Source: Acidovorax sp. MR-S7
Lineage (GTDB): Bacteria; Pseudomonadota; Gammaproteobacteria; Burkholderiales; Burkholderiaceae_C
Direction of reading: 5' to 3'
Length of the DNA stretch: 64,000 nt
Assembly: GCF_000400995.2 (NCBI RefSeq)
Contig: NZ_DF238919.1
Span: 1 to 64,000, forward strand
Positions 8,555 through 17,820 of the stretch are shown here, piece after piece (position 1 is the first letter of the stretch; every line of letters starts with the position of its first letter). The position numbers and the translations under genes are program-made. Under the pieces are notes generated by a model. It was not told where the DNA came from, ran no database searches, and worked only from the letters and a program-made list of their open reading frames with translations.

Positions 8555-9562
8555 TCATTCATAGCCGAAGGAGCGCACGCGCGCCTCGTCGTCGGCCCAG
8601 CCGGAGCGCACCTTGACCCAGACTTCGAGGAACACCTTGGCGTCCATGAGCTTTTCCAGCTCCTGCCGCGCCTCGGTGCTGATGCGTTTCAGGCGCTCGC
8701 CCTTCTCGCCGATCACCATCGCCTTGTGGCCGTCGCGCTCGACGACGATGGTTGCGGCGATGCGGAGGAAGCGCTTGTACTGCTTGCTCTTTTCCTCGTC
8801 GAACTTGTCGATGACCACGGTGGAGGTGTAGGGCAGCTCGTCGCCGGTGAAGCGAAAGAGCTTCTCGCGCACGGTTTCAGAGGCGAGGAATTTCTCGCTG
8901 CGGTCGGTCAGCTCGTCCTCGGCGTACCACCAGGCCTGCTCGGGCAGGTACTTTTCGCAGATGCCGTACAGGCGCTCGATGTCGCCCTTGTTCTTGGCCG
9001 ACATGGGCACGAACTCGGCGAACGGGTGGCGCTGCTGCATGCCCTTCAGCCACGGCGCGATCTCGGCGCGGCGGTGCACGGTGTCGAGCTTGTTGGCGAT
9101 GAGCAGCGTGGGGATCCCGGGCTTGAACAGGCTCAGCACCTTGGCATCGGCCAGCGTGAAGCTGCCCGCCTCGACCACGAACAGGATCAGGTCCACGTCG
9201 CCGATCGCGCCCATCACGGTCTTGTTGAGCGACTTGTTCAAGGCCGTGCTGTGCCGCGTCTGGAAGCCCGGCGTATCGACGAACACGAACTGCGTGGCCC
9301 CGCGCGTGCGGATGCCGGTGATGCGGTGGCGCGTGGTCTGCGCCTTGCGCGAGGTGATGCTGATCTTCTGCCCGACGAGCGCGTTCATCAGCGTGGACTT
9401 GCCCACGTTGGGCTTGCCGACGATGGCGATCAGGCCGCAGCGCTGCCCTTCCACGGGCGCGCCGGCAGCAGGCCGTGCGGCGGCCAGCATGGATTCAAGG
9501 TCGTTTTGGCCTTCAGCGCTTGTCCCTTCTGCGCCAGCAGCTCCGTTTTCAGTAGCATTCAT
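8555..9562 (-). CDS. era: GTPase Era, with repeat-derived N-terminal extension
   Basis: This 335-residue GTPase takes part in 16S rRNA maturation and 30S assembly. G1 is GKPNVGKST (49-57), G3 is DTPG, and G4 is NKLD. The C-terminal KH domain contains [12 protein letters not shown]. Era usually begins a few residues before the G domain; here about 40 extra residues precede it. Residues 6-20 of that extension are encoded by an inverted copy of the dispersed repeat. The ATG at 9562 overlaps the rnc stop by four bases, which supports this start and hence the extension. Confidence 0.95.
   Translation of the reverse strand: MNATENGAAGAEGTSAEGQNDLESMLAAARPAAGAPVEGQRCGLIAIVGKPNVGKSTLMNALVGQKISITSRKAQTTRHRITGIRTRGATQFVFVDTPGFQTRHSTALNKSLNKTVMGAIGDVDLILFVVEAGSFTLADAKVLSLFKPGIPTLLIANKLDTVHRRAEIAPWLKGMQQRHPFAEFVPMSAKNKGDIERLYGICEKYLPEQAWWYAEDELTDRSEKFLASETVREKLFRFTGDELPYTSTVVIDKFDEEKSKQYKRFLRIAATIVVERDGHKAMVIGEKGERLKRISTEARQELEKLMDAKVFLEVWVKVRSGWADDEARVRSFGYE
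9504..9545 (-). repeat. Dispersed AGCT-repeat inside era
   Basis: TTTTGGCCTTCAGCGCTTG, then CTGCGCCAGCAGCT. It is a diverged minus-orientation copy translated as Era residues 6-20. Confidence 0.55.
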
Positions 9563-10245
9563 GCCTGTTTCGCTTTCAGTTGGGCCAGCATGGCGGCGGC
9601 GGCGGCCTGCTCGGCCGCACGGCGCGATGCACCGCTGCCGCGCTGCAATTGCCGCAGCTCGGCGATCTCGCACTCCACGTGGAAGACCTGGTTGTGCGCG
9701 GCGCCGGTCGTCTCGGCCACGCGGTACTGGGGCAGTTTCATTTTGCGGCCCTGCAGCCACTCCTGCAACGCGGTCTTGGCGTCCTTGGCGGCCTCCTGCA
9801 GGCGGGGGCTCAGCTCCACGCCCTCGAACAGGCGGTGGACCAGCGCCTCGGCGCGTTCATAGCCCGCGTCGAGGTAGACGGCGCCGATGATGGCCTCCAG
9901 CGCATCGGCCAGGATCGAGGGGCGCAGCTTGCCGCCCGACTTGGACTCGCCCTCGCCCAGGCGCAGCACCTCGGACAGCTGGAGCCTGAGCGCGATGCCG
10001 TGCAGGGAATCCTGCTTGACGAGGTGGGCGCGCACGCGGGAGAGCTCGCCCTCCGGCAGCGTGCGCAGCTGGCGGAACAGCAGGCTGGAGACGGCCAGGT
10101 TGAGCACCGAGTCGCCCAGGAATTCCAGGCGCTCGTTGTGGTCCGCGGAAAAGCTGCGGTGCGTGACGGCCCGCTGCAGCAGCGAAGGATCGGAGAAGCG
10201 GTGCTGCAGGCGCTCCTGCAGGGCGGCGTGGCTGGCGGGCGGCAC
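9559..10245 (-). CDS. rnc: Ribonuclease III
   Basis: This 228-residue endonuclease cuts double-stranded RNA in rRNA processing. The catalytic domain has [12 protein letters not shown] and the second acidic cluster [15 protein letters not shown]. The double-stranded RNA-binding domain runs from about residue 157, with [21 protein letters not shown]. Translation appears to start at a GTG (10245) three bases after the DUF4845 stop. No ATG lies near the expected N-terminus. It is coupled to era by an ATGA overlap. Confidence 0.96.
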   Translation of the reverse strand: MPPASHAALQERLQHRFSDPSLLQRAVTHRSFSADHNERLEFLGDSVLNLAVSSLLFRQLRTLPEGELSRVRAHLVKQDSLHGIALRLQLSEVLRLGEGESKSGGKLRPSILADALEAIIGAVYLDAGYERAEALVHRLFEGVELSPRLQEAAKDAKTALQEWLQGRKMKLPQYRVAETTGAAHNQVFHVECEIAELRQLQRGSGASRRAAEQAAAAAMLAQLKAKQA

Positions 10246-10248
10246 TAA

Positions 10249-10644
10249 TCAGTCGGTCGAGTGTTGGAAGCGGTACACCAGGTACGCCGGCCCGGCCAGC
10301 GGGATCTCGCGCGCGTAGCTGAACGACACGATGACCTTGTCGTTGCGCTTGGTCACTTCCAGGTCCTTGCCCCCGATGGAGCTGATGTCGTCGATGGCGG
10401 CGGCGCGGTCGAACGAGGCGCGGATCTCGGGCACCGTGGAGCCCTCGCGCGCAGCCTTGGCGGCGGCCTTCTTGATGGCCACGTATTCCAGGAAGATGGG
10501 CACGGACTGCCCGCCTATGGCGAACGCGGCCACGGCGAGCACGCCGATGAAGACGAGGCCGATGAAAGACAGTCCCCGCTGGCGCGAGCGAGCCGCGGTG
10601 TGTTGCAGACCCATGCCTGATTCCCCCATGCTGGTGTCGCGCAT
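10249..10644 (-). CDS. DUF4845 membrane protein
   Basis: This 131-residue protein lies between lepB and rnc, where DUF4845 proteins are found in beta- and gammaproteobacteria. One membrane segment follows a basic stretch (RSRQRGLSFIGLVFIGVLAV, about residues 20-40); the rest is predicted periplasmic. The N-terminus resembles a type IV prepilin in layout but lacks the Glu that follows the prepilin cleavage site. The ATG at 10644 overlaps the lepB stop (TGATG). Alternative ATGs are at 10629 and 10614. Function is unknown; an envelope role near signal peptidase is only a guess. Confidence 0.85.
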   Translation of the reverse strand: MRDTSMGESGMGLQHTAARSRQRGLSFIGLVFIGVLAVAAFAIGGQSVPIFLEYVAIKKAAAKAAREGSTVPEIRASFDRAAAIDDISSIGGKDLEVTKRNDKVIVSFSYAREIPLAGPAYLVYRFQHSTD

Positions 10645-11618
10645 CAGTTGAACGAGCCGATGCGCTTGAGGTTGCCGAAGTTCATCCACACGAAGAAGGC
10701 CTTGCCGACGATGTTCTCGTCCGGCACGAAGCCCCAGTAGCGCGAATCGAGCGAATTATCGCGGTTGTCGCCCATCATGAAGTAGTGGCCCTCGGGCACC
10801 TTGCAGCTCACGCCCTCCACGCTGTAGCGGCAGTTCTCGCGGAACTTGAACTGGCTCGCGCTCTGCACGAAGGCCGGCACCTCGGGGGTGTTGAGGATGC
10901 GGTGGCGGTGCTCGCCCAGCTGCTCGTCGAACTGCTTGAAGTAGCGCATCGCGTCCTGGTCGAAGAAATCGGGCAGCGCCGTGGTCTCCACGGGCTTGCC
11001 GTTCACCGTGAGGCGCTTGTTCAGGTAGGCCACCTCGTCGCCCGGCACGCCCACCACGCGCTTGATGTAGTCCATGCTGGGCTGCGGGGGGTAGCGGAAC
11101 ACCATCACGTCGCCGCGCTGCGGGGCGTTGCCCTGCGTGATCTTGGTGTTGACGACGGGCAGGCGCACGCCGTAGGTGAACTTGTTCACCAGAATCAGGT
11201 CACCCACGAGCAGCGTCGGGATCATGGAGCCCGAGGGGATCTTGAACGGCTCGAACAGGAACGAACGCAGCAGGAAGACCACGGCGATCACGGGGAAGAG
11301 CCCGGCCGTCCAGTCCAGCCACCAGGGCTGCATGAGGATGCGGCCCTTGGCCTCCTCGACGTCGCCGTCCACCTTCTGGATGCCCATGCGGTCCAGCTCG
11401 GCGCGGCGCTGGGCCGCGGCGTCTTCCAGCGCCTGTGCGGCGCGGCGGCGGCGCGGCAAAAAGACGAACCGCTCGGCCAGCCAGTAGACGCCCGTGACCA
11501 CGGTGGCCAGGAACAGCAGCAGCGCGAAATTGCCTTCGATGGCACCCAGGTACCAGGCGCCCACGTAGCCCGCGAACGCCGCGAGCACGGCGGCGGTGAT
11601 GTATTGCATGGCTTGCAT
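10644..11618 (-). CDS. lepB: Signal peptidase I
   Basis: This 324-residue inner-membrane protease removes signal peptides from exported proteins. Membrane segments are at about 8-24, 31-50 and 104-119. The nucleophile Ser131 is in IPSGSMIPTL and the general base Lys186 is in YIKRVVGVPGDE. The C-terminal GDNRDNSLDSRYWG box is complete. The start overlaps the lepA stop (TGATG), so the two genes are translationally coupled, as in most proteobacteria. Confidence 0.97.
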   Translation of the reverse strand: MQAMQYITAAVLAAFAGYVGAWYLGAIEGNFALLLFLATVVTGVYWLAERFVFLPRRRRAAQALEDAAAQRRAELDRMGIQKVDGDVEEAKGRILMQPWWLDWTAGLFPVIAVVFLLRSFLFEPFKIPSGSMIPTLLVGDLILVNKFTYGVRLPVVNTKITQGNAPQRGDVMVFRYPPQPSMDYIKRVVGVPGDEVAYLNKRLTVNGKPVETTALPDFFDQDAMRYFKQFDEQLGEHRHRILNTPEVPAFVQSASQFKFRENCRYSVEGVSCKVPEGHYFMMGDNRDNSLDSRYWGFVPDENIVGKAFFVWMNFGNLKRIGSFN

Positions 11619-13426
11619 CAATCCTCCACTTGCAGGATGGCCAGGAATGCCTCCTGCGGCACCTCGACCGAGCCGATCTGTTTCATGCGCTTCTTGCCGG
11701 CCTTCTGCTTTTCGAGCAGCTTGCGCTTGCGCGTGATGTCGCCGCCGTAGCACTTGGCAAGCACGTTCTTGCGCAGCGCCTTGATGGTCTCGCGCGCGAT
11801 GATGTTGGCGCCGATGGCGGCCTGGATGGCCACGTCGAACATCTGGCGGCTGATGATCTCGCGCATCTTGGCCGCCACCGCGCGGCCGCGGTACTGGCTC
11901 TGGCTGCGGTGCACGATGATAGACAGGGCATCGACCTTCTCGCCGTTGAGCAGGATGTCGACCTTCACCACGTCGGACGCGCGGTACTCCTTGAACTCGT
12001 AGTCCATCGACGCATAGCCGCGCGAGACCGACTTGAGCTTGTCGAAGAAGTCCAGCACGATCTCGCCCAGCGGCAGCTCGTAGGTCAGCATGACCTGGCG
12101 GCCGTGGTAAGCCATGTTCAACTGCACGCCGCGCTTCTGGTTGGCCAGCGTCATCACCGGGCCCACGTAGTCCTGCGGCATATAGAGGTGCACGGTGACG
12201 ATGGGCTCGCGGATCTCCTGGATGCGGCCTTGCTCGGGCATCTTGGAGGGGTTCTCCACCATGATGACCTCGCCGTCGCCCTTGACCACCTCGTAGACCA
12301 CGCTGGGCGCGGTGGTGATCAGGTCCTGGTCGAACTCGCGCTCCAGGCGCTCCTGCACGATCTCCATGTGCAGCAGGCCCAGGAAGCCGCAGCGGAAGCC
12401 GAAGCCCAGCGCCTGCGACACCTCGGGCTCGAAGTGCAGCGAGGCGTCGTTGAGCTGGAGCTTTTCCAGCGCATCGCGCAGCTGGTCGTACTGGTTGGCC
12501 TCGGTCGGGTAGAGGCCCGCGAACACCTGGGGCTGGATTTCCTTGAAGCCGGGCAGCGCCTCGGTGGCCGGGCCCGCGTTGTTGGGCAGCTTCTTTTCCA
12601 GCGTGATGGTGTCGCCCACCTTGGCGGCCTTGAGCTCCTTGATGCCGGCGATGATGTAGCCCACCTCGCCCGCGCGCAGCATGTCGCGCGGCTGGTTGGC
12701 CGGCGTGAACACGCCGAGCTGGTTGGCGTCGTAGGCGGCGCCGGTCGCCATCATCTTGAAGCGCTCGCCCTTCTTGAGCTCGCCGTCCACCACGCGCACC
12801 AACATGACCACGCCCACGTAGCTGTCGAACCAGCTGTCGATGATCATGGCGCGCAGCGGGCCTTGCGGGTTGCCCTTCGGAGGCGGCACCTTGGCCACCA
12901 CGGCCTCAAGGATCTCGTCGATGCCCATGCCCGTCTTGGCCGAGCAGGGAATGGCCTCGCTCGCGTCGATGCCGATCACGTCCTCGACCTCGGCCTTCGC
13001 GTTCTCGGGGTCGGCCTGCGGCAGGTCCATCTTGTTGAGCACGGGTAGCACTTCCACGCCGAGCTCGAGCGCGGTATAGCAGTTGGCCACGGTCTGTGCC
13101 TCCACGCCCTGCGATGCATCCACCACCAGCAGCGCGCCTTCGCATGCGGAGAGCGAGCGCGAGACTTCGTACGAGAAGTCCACGTGGCCGGGCGTGTCGA
13201 TCAGGTTGAGGTTGTAGACCTGGCCATCGCGGGCCTTGTACTGCAGCGCGGCGGTCTGCGCCTTGATGGTTATCCCACGCTCCTTCTCGATGTCCATCGA
13301 GTCCAGCACCTGGGCTTCCATCTCGCGGTCCGCGAGCCCGCCACAGCGCTGTATGAGGCGGTCAGCAAGGGTGGACTTGCCGTGGTCGATGTGCGCAATG
13401 ATCGAGAAATTTCTGATGTGATTCAT
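11618..13426 (-). CDS. lepA: Elongation factor 4 (LepA)
   Basis: This 602-residue translational GTPase acts on the ribosome, with proposed roles in back-translocation and initiation. The G domain shows [17 protein letters not shown] and NKMDLP. The LepA-specific C-terminal domain, with [19 protein letters not shown], is intact. The ATG at 13426 is preferred to a TTG one codon upstream. No good Shine-Dalgarno sequence precedes it. A strong terminator lies only 45 bases upstream, so expression may depend on a promoter or read-through in that leader. Confidence 0.97.
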   Translation of the reverse strand: MNHIRNFSIIAHIDHGKSTLADRLIQRCGGLADREMEAQVLDSMDIEKERGITIKAQTAALQYKARDGQVYNLNLIDTPGHVDFSYEVSRSLSACEGALLVVDASQGVEAQTVANCYTALELGVEVLPVLNKMDLPQADPENAKAEVEDVIGIDASEAIPCSAKTGMGIDEILEAVVAKVPPPKGNPQGPLRAMIIDSWFDSYVGVVMLVRVVDGELKKGERFKMMATGAAYDANQLGVFTPANQPRDMLRAGEVGYIIAGIKELKAAKVGDTITLEKKLPNNAGPATEALPGFKEIQPQVFAGLYPTEANQYDQLRDALEKLQLNDASLHFEPEVSQALGFGFRCGFLGLLHMEIVQERLEREFDQDLITTAPSVVYEVVKGDGEVIMVENPSKMPEQGRIQEIREPIVTVHLYMPQDYVGPVMTLANQKRGVQLNMAYHGRQVMLTYELPLGEIVLDFFDKLKSVSRGYASMDYEFKEYRASDVVKVDILLNGEKVDALSIIVHRSQSQYRGRAVAAKMREIISRQMFDVAIQAAIGANIIARETIKALRKNVLAKCYGGDITRKRKLLEKQKAGKKRMKQIGSVEVPQEAFLAILQVED

Positions 13427-13469
13427 CAACGGATAACGACAAGTATTTGAATTGCAATGACCGGCACAA

Positions 13470-13540
13470 GAAAAAAGGGCGCGTCAAACAAGCGACGCGC
13501 CCTGAACCAACAATCTTTGGCAACTGCGATAGTTGGAGCT
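13470..13540 (-). ncRNA. Candidate small RNA or lepA leader ending in a terminator
   Basis: A minus-strand TACAAT element at about 13543-13548 could start an RNA of roughly 65 bases. That RNA would hold a small hairpin (CAACT-atcgc-AGTTG, 13521-13535) and then the strong terminator at 13471-13503. The upstream gene degP has its own terminator, so this second one needs a transcript of its own. It could instead be an attenuator of lepA. Promoter assignment is tentative. Confidence 0.3.
13471..13503 (-). terminator. Strong Rho-independent terminator upstream of lepA
   Basis: On the minus strand, AGGGCGCGTC and GACGCGCCCT pair perfectly over ten bases with an eight-base loop, followed by TTTTTT. 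It lies 45 bases before the lepA start, inside what would otherwise be its leader. Confidence 0.8.
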
Positions 13541-13825
13541 TCATTGTAGGCAAAAAGGCCTTTCCGGGAAGCCCATCCGACTACAGCCAAGGGCCGTTGC
13601 CATGCTGCAACGGGAATTTTATCAACAGGTTATCAACAATTGGGAGTCCAAATATCTGGACAAGGTGTGCGCGAGCTGTGGAACACCTGTGCATCACTCG
13701 CCTGCCTCCCGCATGGTGGCGAAGCGGCGGGAGTTTATATCAAAACCCTCACATTGAACCCCTCCATTCTACAAATATGCACAGATAGAAAAACTCGGCC
13801 GCAGGCTGCAGTTTGCGCTTCACGG

Positions 13826-13861
13826 AAAAAAGCCCCACTCCCGACTCCGGGGCAGGGCTTT
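13826..13861 (-). terminator. Rho-independent terminator of degP
   Basis: On the minus strand, GCCCC and GGGGC arms are followed by TTTTTT, with an additional outer AAAGCCC/GGGCTTT pairing. It begins 20 bases after the degP stop codon. Confidence 0.75.
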
Positions 13862-13880
13862 GTCACGCAGGCACCGCTCG

Positions 13881-15353
13881 TCAGCGGGCAGGACGGATCA
13901 GCGTGTACTGCGCCCACTCGCCCCGGCGGAACAGCACGTTGATGGGCTTGGCCTTGTCGGCCTTGGCCAGTGCTGCCTCGAAGTCCTTCAGGTTGCGGAT
14001 CTCGGTGTTGGCCAGCGCCACGATGACGTCGTCCGTGCGCAGGCCTGCGCGGGCCGCGGCATCCGCAGCCGTCACGACACGCACGCCGCCTTTGACCTTC
14101 AGCTCCTTTTCCTGCGCTGCAGTGAGCTCTGCCACGACCAGGCCGATCTGCTGCGCAGCCGAGGACGACTTGCCCTTGCTCTCCTGCTCTGCGGCCTTGG
14201 CCACGGCCTTCTCCTCCGGCTCCACCTCGGCGATGGTGATCGACAGGTCGCGCGAGGCACCTCGGCGGAACACGGTGATGCTGGTCTTGGTACCCGGCTT
14301 GGTATTGCCCACCAGGCGCGGCAGGTCGGAGACCTTCTCCACGGCCTTTCCGTCGTAGCGGGTGATGATGTCGCCCGCTTCGATGCCGGCCTTCTCGGCC
14401 GGAGAGCCGGCTTCAACGCCGCGTACCAGGGCGCCCTGGGACTTGCCCAGCCCGATCGACTCCGCGACGTCCTTGGACACCGATTCGATCTGCACGCCGA
14501 TGCGCCCGCGGCTCACGCGGCCCACGGTGCGCAGCTGCTCGCTCACGCGGATGGCCTCGTCGATGGGGATGGCGAAGGAAATCCCCATGAAGCCGCCCGA
14601 GCGGGAATAGATCTGGCTGTTGATCCCGACCACCTCGCCGCGCATGTTGATCAGCGGCCCGCCGGAATTGCCGGGGTTGATGGCCACGTCGGTCTGGATG
14701 AAAGGCAGGTAGTCGCCCGTGTCGCGCTGCTTGGCGCTGACGATGCCCGCGGTCACCGTGTTCTCCAGCCCGAAGGGCGAGCCGATGGCCATGACCCATT
14801 CGCCCGCCTTGAGGCGGCTCACGTCGCCCACCTTGACGGCCGGAAGGCCCGTGGCGTCGATCTTGACCACGGCGACATCCGTGCGCTTGTCGGCGCCCAC
14901 GATCTTGGCCTTGAACTCGCGCTTGTCGGTGAGCGTGACGATGACTTCGTCCGCTCCCTCGACCACGTGCGCATTCGTCATCACGTAGCCGTCGGGCGTG
15001 AGGATGAAGCCCGAGCCCACGCCGCGCGGCTGCTCCTCGGGCTGCGGGCGCTGCGGCCCCTGCTGCCGGGGAATGTTGGGGACCGGGACGCCGAAGCGCC
15101 GGAAGAACTCCAGCATGTCCTCGTCCATGCCGTTCAGCGCCGGACGGCTGGACACCTTCTCCGTGGTGCGGATGTTCACCACCGACGGTCCCACCTGCTC
15201 CACCAGTTCCGTGAAGTCGGGCAGGCCCCGCACCGCGGGCGCAGATTGCGCCTGCGCGGGCCCCGTCCCCAGCAGACCGCCAGCACCTGCCACCGCCATC
15301 AGGCCGGCAAGGGCCCAGGAGTGCATGCCTTCCTTCCAATCGATCATCCGCAT
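13881..15353 (-). CDS. degP: Periplasmic serine protease DegP/MucD
   Basis: This 490-residue protease and chaperone handles misfolded envelope proteins. A signal peptide ends near AQAQS (about residue 36). The catalytic triad is His129 (TNAHVV), Asp159 (DKRTDVAVV) and Ser230 (NPGNSGGP). Two PDZ domains follow, at about 290-380 and 400-485. The ATG at 15353 has a good GGAAAGG ribosome-binding sequence, unlike a TTG upstream. It is the last gene of the rpoE-rseA-rseB-degP set, matching the algU-mucABD order of Pseudomonas, and is expected to be sigma-E controlled. Confidence 0.95.
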   Translation of the reverse strand: MRMIDWKEGMHSWALAGLMAVAGAGGLLGTGPAQAQSAPAVRGLPDFTELVEQVGPSVVNIRTTEKVSSRPALNGMDEDMLEFFRRFGVPVPNIPRQQGPQRPQPEEQPRGVGSGFILTPDGYVMTNAHVVEGADEVIVTLTDKREFKAKIVGADKRTDVAVVKIDATGLPAVKVGDVSRLKAGEWVMAIGSPFGLENTVTAGIVSAKQRDTGDYLPFIQTDVAINPGNSGGPLINMRGEVVGINSQIYSRSGGFMGISFAIPIDEAIRVSEQLRTVGRVSRGRIGVQIESVSKDVAESIGLGKSQGALVRGVEAGSPAEKAGIEAGDIITRYDGKAVEKVSDLPRLVGNTKPGTKTSITVFRRGASRDLSITIAEVEPEEKAVAKAAEQESKGKSSSAAQQIGLVVAELTAAQEKELKVKGGVRVVTAADAAARAGLRTDDVIVALANTEIRNLKDFEAALAKADKAKPINVLFRRGEWAQYTLIRPAR

Positions 15354-15446
15354 CGTCGACCTTTCCTTGTCTTTCAAATCACCGAAACTGAATCTGTGAA
15401 GGCGCCCGGCCCGATTGGTTCCCGCCGTCGGCGCCAGGATAGGCGT

Positions 15447-16511
15447 TCAGCGCGCACGCTCCAGGGCACCGATGAAACGGCGCAGCGTCTCCAGAGGCAC
15501 TTCCCCCACGACGGTGGCCCAGGTGTCCTGCCCGACTTTCTGCGCCACCACCTGGGTCGCTCCCATGCTGACGGAACGGGCACCCTCCGGGTGCCGCCCG
15601 GCGCCATAGGGCTCCAGGAAAACCGACAGCGTCGCCAGCCCATCCGAGTAGATGCACTGCAGAACCGTGCGCGGCACCTCCGCTTGAACAGCCCGCGCCT
15701 TCTTGTAACAGCCCTGGGGAACGAAGCCCGCCACGGTGGCCCGCATGCGCCAGCCTTCGGCGTCCGCCGTCGTCCGCTCCAGTGGGACGGCCGCTTTGCG
15801 GTAGCCCTCCATGTCGCCCATCATGCGCAGCATGGCCTGCAGCCCAGCGGGCGACTCCATGGCCAGCTCCGAGAAGGCGGCCTGCTCCAGCACGCGCCCC
15901 TCGGCATCCAGGGTCTGCAGCTGGAGGGCGAGGCCCGAGCCTTGCTCCGCCCAGATGCGGTAGCCGAAGCGCCAGGCATCGCGCGGAATGAAGACCACCA
16001 CGTCGGCATCAAGCCCGGCCACGCGCTCCCGGCCAGCAGCTTTCACTGCATAGTGCTTGTCCGGCGATACGCCTTCCGCATCGGGAACCCGGGGGAACAG
16101 CCCCCTGGCATCGCGCATTTCGCTGCGCACGATGCGCGCCTGAGGCAGAAAAGTCCGTACTTCACCCTCGTGACGGAACACGATCCTCGGCGTTCCGCTG
16201 AGCGCTTCCACGCGCTCGATCTGCTGCGAGCCTTCACAAGCGTGCCAGATCCGGGAACTGGCCATCGCCCCGTTGGACGACAGGACCATGAACGTGCCGC
16301 TGTAATTGCGGCTGAGCGACGCGCGGTGCATGCGGGCTATCCACCCCGCCACATCTGTCGGCCTGCTTGCAGCAGGCGCGTCGGAAACCGCCACTGCGCA
16401 CGGTGCAGGCTCCGCACTGGCCGCGCCGATCAGCCACAGGGCCACGCCCACAGCGATTCCACCCCGTTTCGCATACCACGCCAGCATCCGTTGATCCGCA
16501 CGAATCCGCAT
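15447..16511 (-). CDS. rseB: Sigma-E regulatory protein RseB/MucB
   Basis: This is a periplasmic protein of about 354 residues that binds the anti-sigma factor RseA and shields it from proteolysis until lipoprotein or lipopolysaccharide signals arrive. A signal peptide ends at GAASA. The MucB/RseB N-terminal lipid-binding domain (RNYSGTFMVLSSNG, RIVFRHEGEVRTFLP) and the C-terminal domain (AVPLERTTADAEGW, VFLEPYGAG) are both present. The start is uncertain: 16511 and 16487 are both ATG, and neither has a strong ribosome-binding sequence. It lies between rseA and degP. Confidence 0.92.
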   Translation of the reverse strand: MRIRADQRMLAWYAKRGGIAVGVALWLIGAASAEPAPCAVAVSDAPAASRPTDVAGWIARMHRASLSRNYSGTFMVLSSNGAMASSRIWHACEGSQQIERVEALSGTPRIVFRHEGEVRTFLPQARIVRSEMRDARGLFPRVPDAEGVSPDKHYAVKAAGRERVAGLDADVVVFIPRDAWRFGYRIWAEQGSGLALQLQTLDAEGRVLEQAAFSELAMESPAGLQAMLRMMGDMEGYRKAAVPLERTTADAEGWRMRATVAGFVPQGCYKKARAVQAEVPRTVLQCIYSDGLATLSVFLEPYGAGRHPEGARSVSMGATQVVAQKVGQDTWATVVGEVPLETLRRFIGALERAR

Positions 16512-16558
16512 GCGCGTCACGCTACTCCGTTCCTGGACAAATAGCCTGGTCAATGTTT

Positions 16559-17158
16559 TCAGCGCGCAGGGGCCTCGAAAGTGGCGTTGCGCAAGAAGCC
16601 TGCGGGCATCTGCAGGGCAGATGTGCTGCCGAACTGCTTGTGGGCCGCCAGCAGTTCGTCCAGGCGCGGGTCGCGGATCATGATCTGCGGCCCATCGGAT
16701 CCGATATTCGTGGCCACCATCGTCTGCTGCTGCGGCATGGCAGGCGCGGGCTGCACGGCGGCCAGCTGCGCGCCCGCAGCAGCGACGCCCGGGGTCAGCC
16801 CGACATAGGCATTCCAGCCCAGCGCCGCGACGGCGGCCAGGGAAGCGAAGCCTGCGGCAAGCTTCCAGCGGAACACCGACGCGTTGGCGGCCTCGTCGTG
16901 GCGGGCCACCTGTGCCAATGCGGCAGCGGGCAGCCGCTCATGCGCAAGCTGCTCGCGCAAGCGCCCCAGCAGCGCAGGGTCGGTGGCATGCACGGGCTCG
17001 CTGCAGCGCATCACCTCGCCAATCATGTGGTAGAGCTGCCAGGATGCCTGGCCTTCGTCCGTGCCGGCATAGGCCATGGCCTGGGCGAACTCATCCCCTT
17101 GCAACTCCCCGTCGGCCAGCGCCGACAGGCATTCGCGCTTCATCACATCGTCCTTCAT
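16559..17158 (-). CDS. rseA: Anti-sigma-E factor RseA/MucA
   Basis: This 199-residue protein is an inner-membrane anti-sigma factor. The cytoplasmic N-terminal RseA domain (LSALADGELQGDEFAQAM, then SWQLYHMIGEVMR) binds the sigma factor. One membrane segment (FASLAAVAALGWNAYVGL) lies at about 104-121, and the remainder is periplasmic and rich in Ala, Pro and Gln. It lies 35 bases after rpoE and just before rseB, which fits the family's operon order. Confidence 0.92.
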   Translation of the reverse strand: MKDDVMKRECLSALADGELQGDEFAQAMAYAGTDEGQASWQLYHMIGEVMRCSEPVHATDPALLGRLREQLAHERLPAAALAQVARHDEAANASVFRWKLAAGFASLAAVAALGWNAYVGLTPGVAAAGAQLAAVQPAPAMPQQQTMVATNIGSDGPQIMIRDPRLDELLAAHKQFGSTSALQMPAGFLRNATFEAPAR

Positions 17159-17193
17159 GGTGCCACCTGCATCGCGCTACCCCGATATATCCA

Positions 17194-17820
17194 TTACCAC
17201 CGCTTGCCCGAGCGCTTCTCGAGCAAGGGCTTGACCCGGGCCGATATCGCCTCCCGGGCCCGGAAGATCCGCGACCGCACCGTGCCGATGGGGCAGTTCA
17301 TGGCCGCGGCGATCTCCTCGTAACTCAATCCCTCGATCTCCCGCAGCGTCACCGCCTGCCTCAGGTCTTCAGGCAACGCCTCCATGGCCGCGTTCACCGC
17401 AGCGGCGATCTCCTGGGCTGCCAGGACGGTCTCGGGGGTTTCGTCGCTGGTTAGTTCACGATCGAGCAGGGAAGTTTCATCGTCGTCGTCACCGCTACCG
17501 CGCAGGGCGCTTTCGGTGATCACCGGGTTGCGCTTGAGATCCACCAGAGCCTTTTTGGCCGTGTTGACCGCGATGCGGTAGAGCCAGGTGTAGAACTGCG
17601 CCTCCCCCCGGAACTGGTGGAGCGCTCGATAGGCCCGCAGGAAAGTCTCCTGCGTGATGTCCTGCACCAAGTCCACATCGCGCACCATGCGCCCGACCAG
17701 CCGCTCGATGCGCCGCTGGTACTTGATGACCAGCAACTCGTACGCCCGCTGGTCGCCCGCGACCGTGCGCTCCACCAGGCGCAGATCACTGTCGGCGGGT
17801 TCATTCGTAGAGGCTGTCAT
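17194..17820 (-). CDS. rpoE: RNA polymerase sigma factor RpoE (AlgU)
   Basis: This 208-residue ECF sigma factor controls the envelope stress response. Region 2 contains DVDLVQDITQETFLRAYRAL and FYTWLYRIAVNTAKK. Region 4 has LPEDLRQAVTLREIEGLSYEEIA and GTVRSRIFRARE. An acidic linker (GSGDDDDETSLLDRE) joins the regions. The ATG at 17820 overlaps the upstream YgfX-like gene by four bases, so rpoE is translated as part of a transcript that may begin in or before fabF. Confidence 0.97.
   Translation of the reverse strand: MTASTNEPADSDLRLVERTVAGDQRAYELLVIKYQRRIERLVGRMVRDVDLVQDITQETFLRAYRALHQFRGEAQFYTWLYRIAVNTAKKALVDLKRNPVITESALRGSGDDDDETSLLDRELTSDETPETVLAAQEIAAAVNAAMEALPEDLRQAVTLREIEGLSYEEIAAAMNCPIGTVRSRIFRAREAISARVKPLLEKRSGKRW

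Larger units (their letters stand above)
13427..13880. other. Gene-poor 454-base gap between degP and lepA
   Basis: This is the most A+T-rich stretch of the housekeeping block. It holds the degP terminator (13826-13861), a second minus-strand terminator (13471-13503), and possible promoters between them. There is a pair of TTATCAACA sequences (13620-13640) close to a DnaA box. A plus-strand frame at 13602-13757 would encode 51 residues with a CASC pair; I do not recognise it and do not count it as a gene. Confidence 0.6.

Noticed and set aside
10249-10644. DUF4845 protein as a true type IV pilin
   Set aside because: The N-terminus resembles a prepilin but lacks the conserved Glu after the cleavage site and has no pilin neighbours.
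13602-13757. Plus-strand 51-codon frame with a CASC pair
   Set aside because: No family was recognised, codon use differs from genes nearby, and it overlaps probable minus-strand regulatory DNA. It is kept only as part of a low-interest finding.
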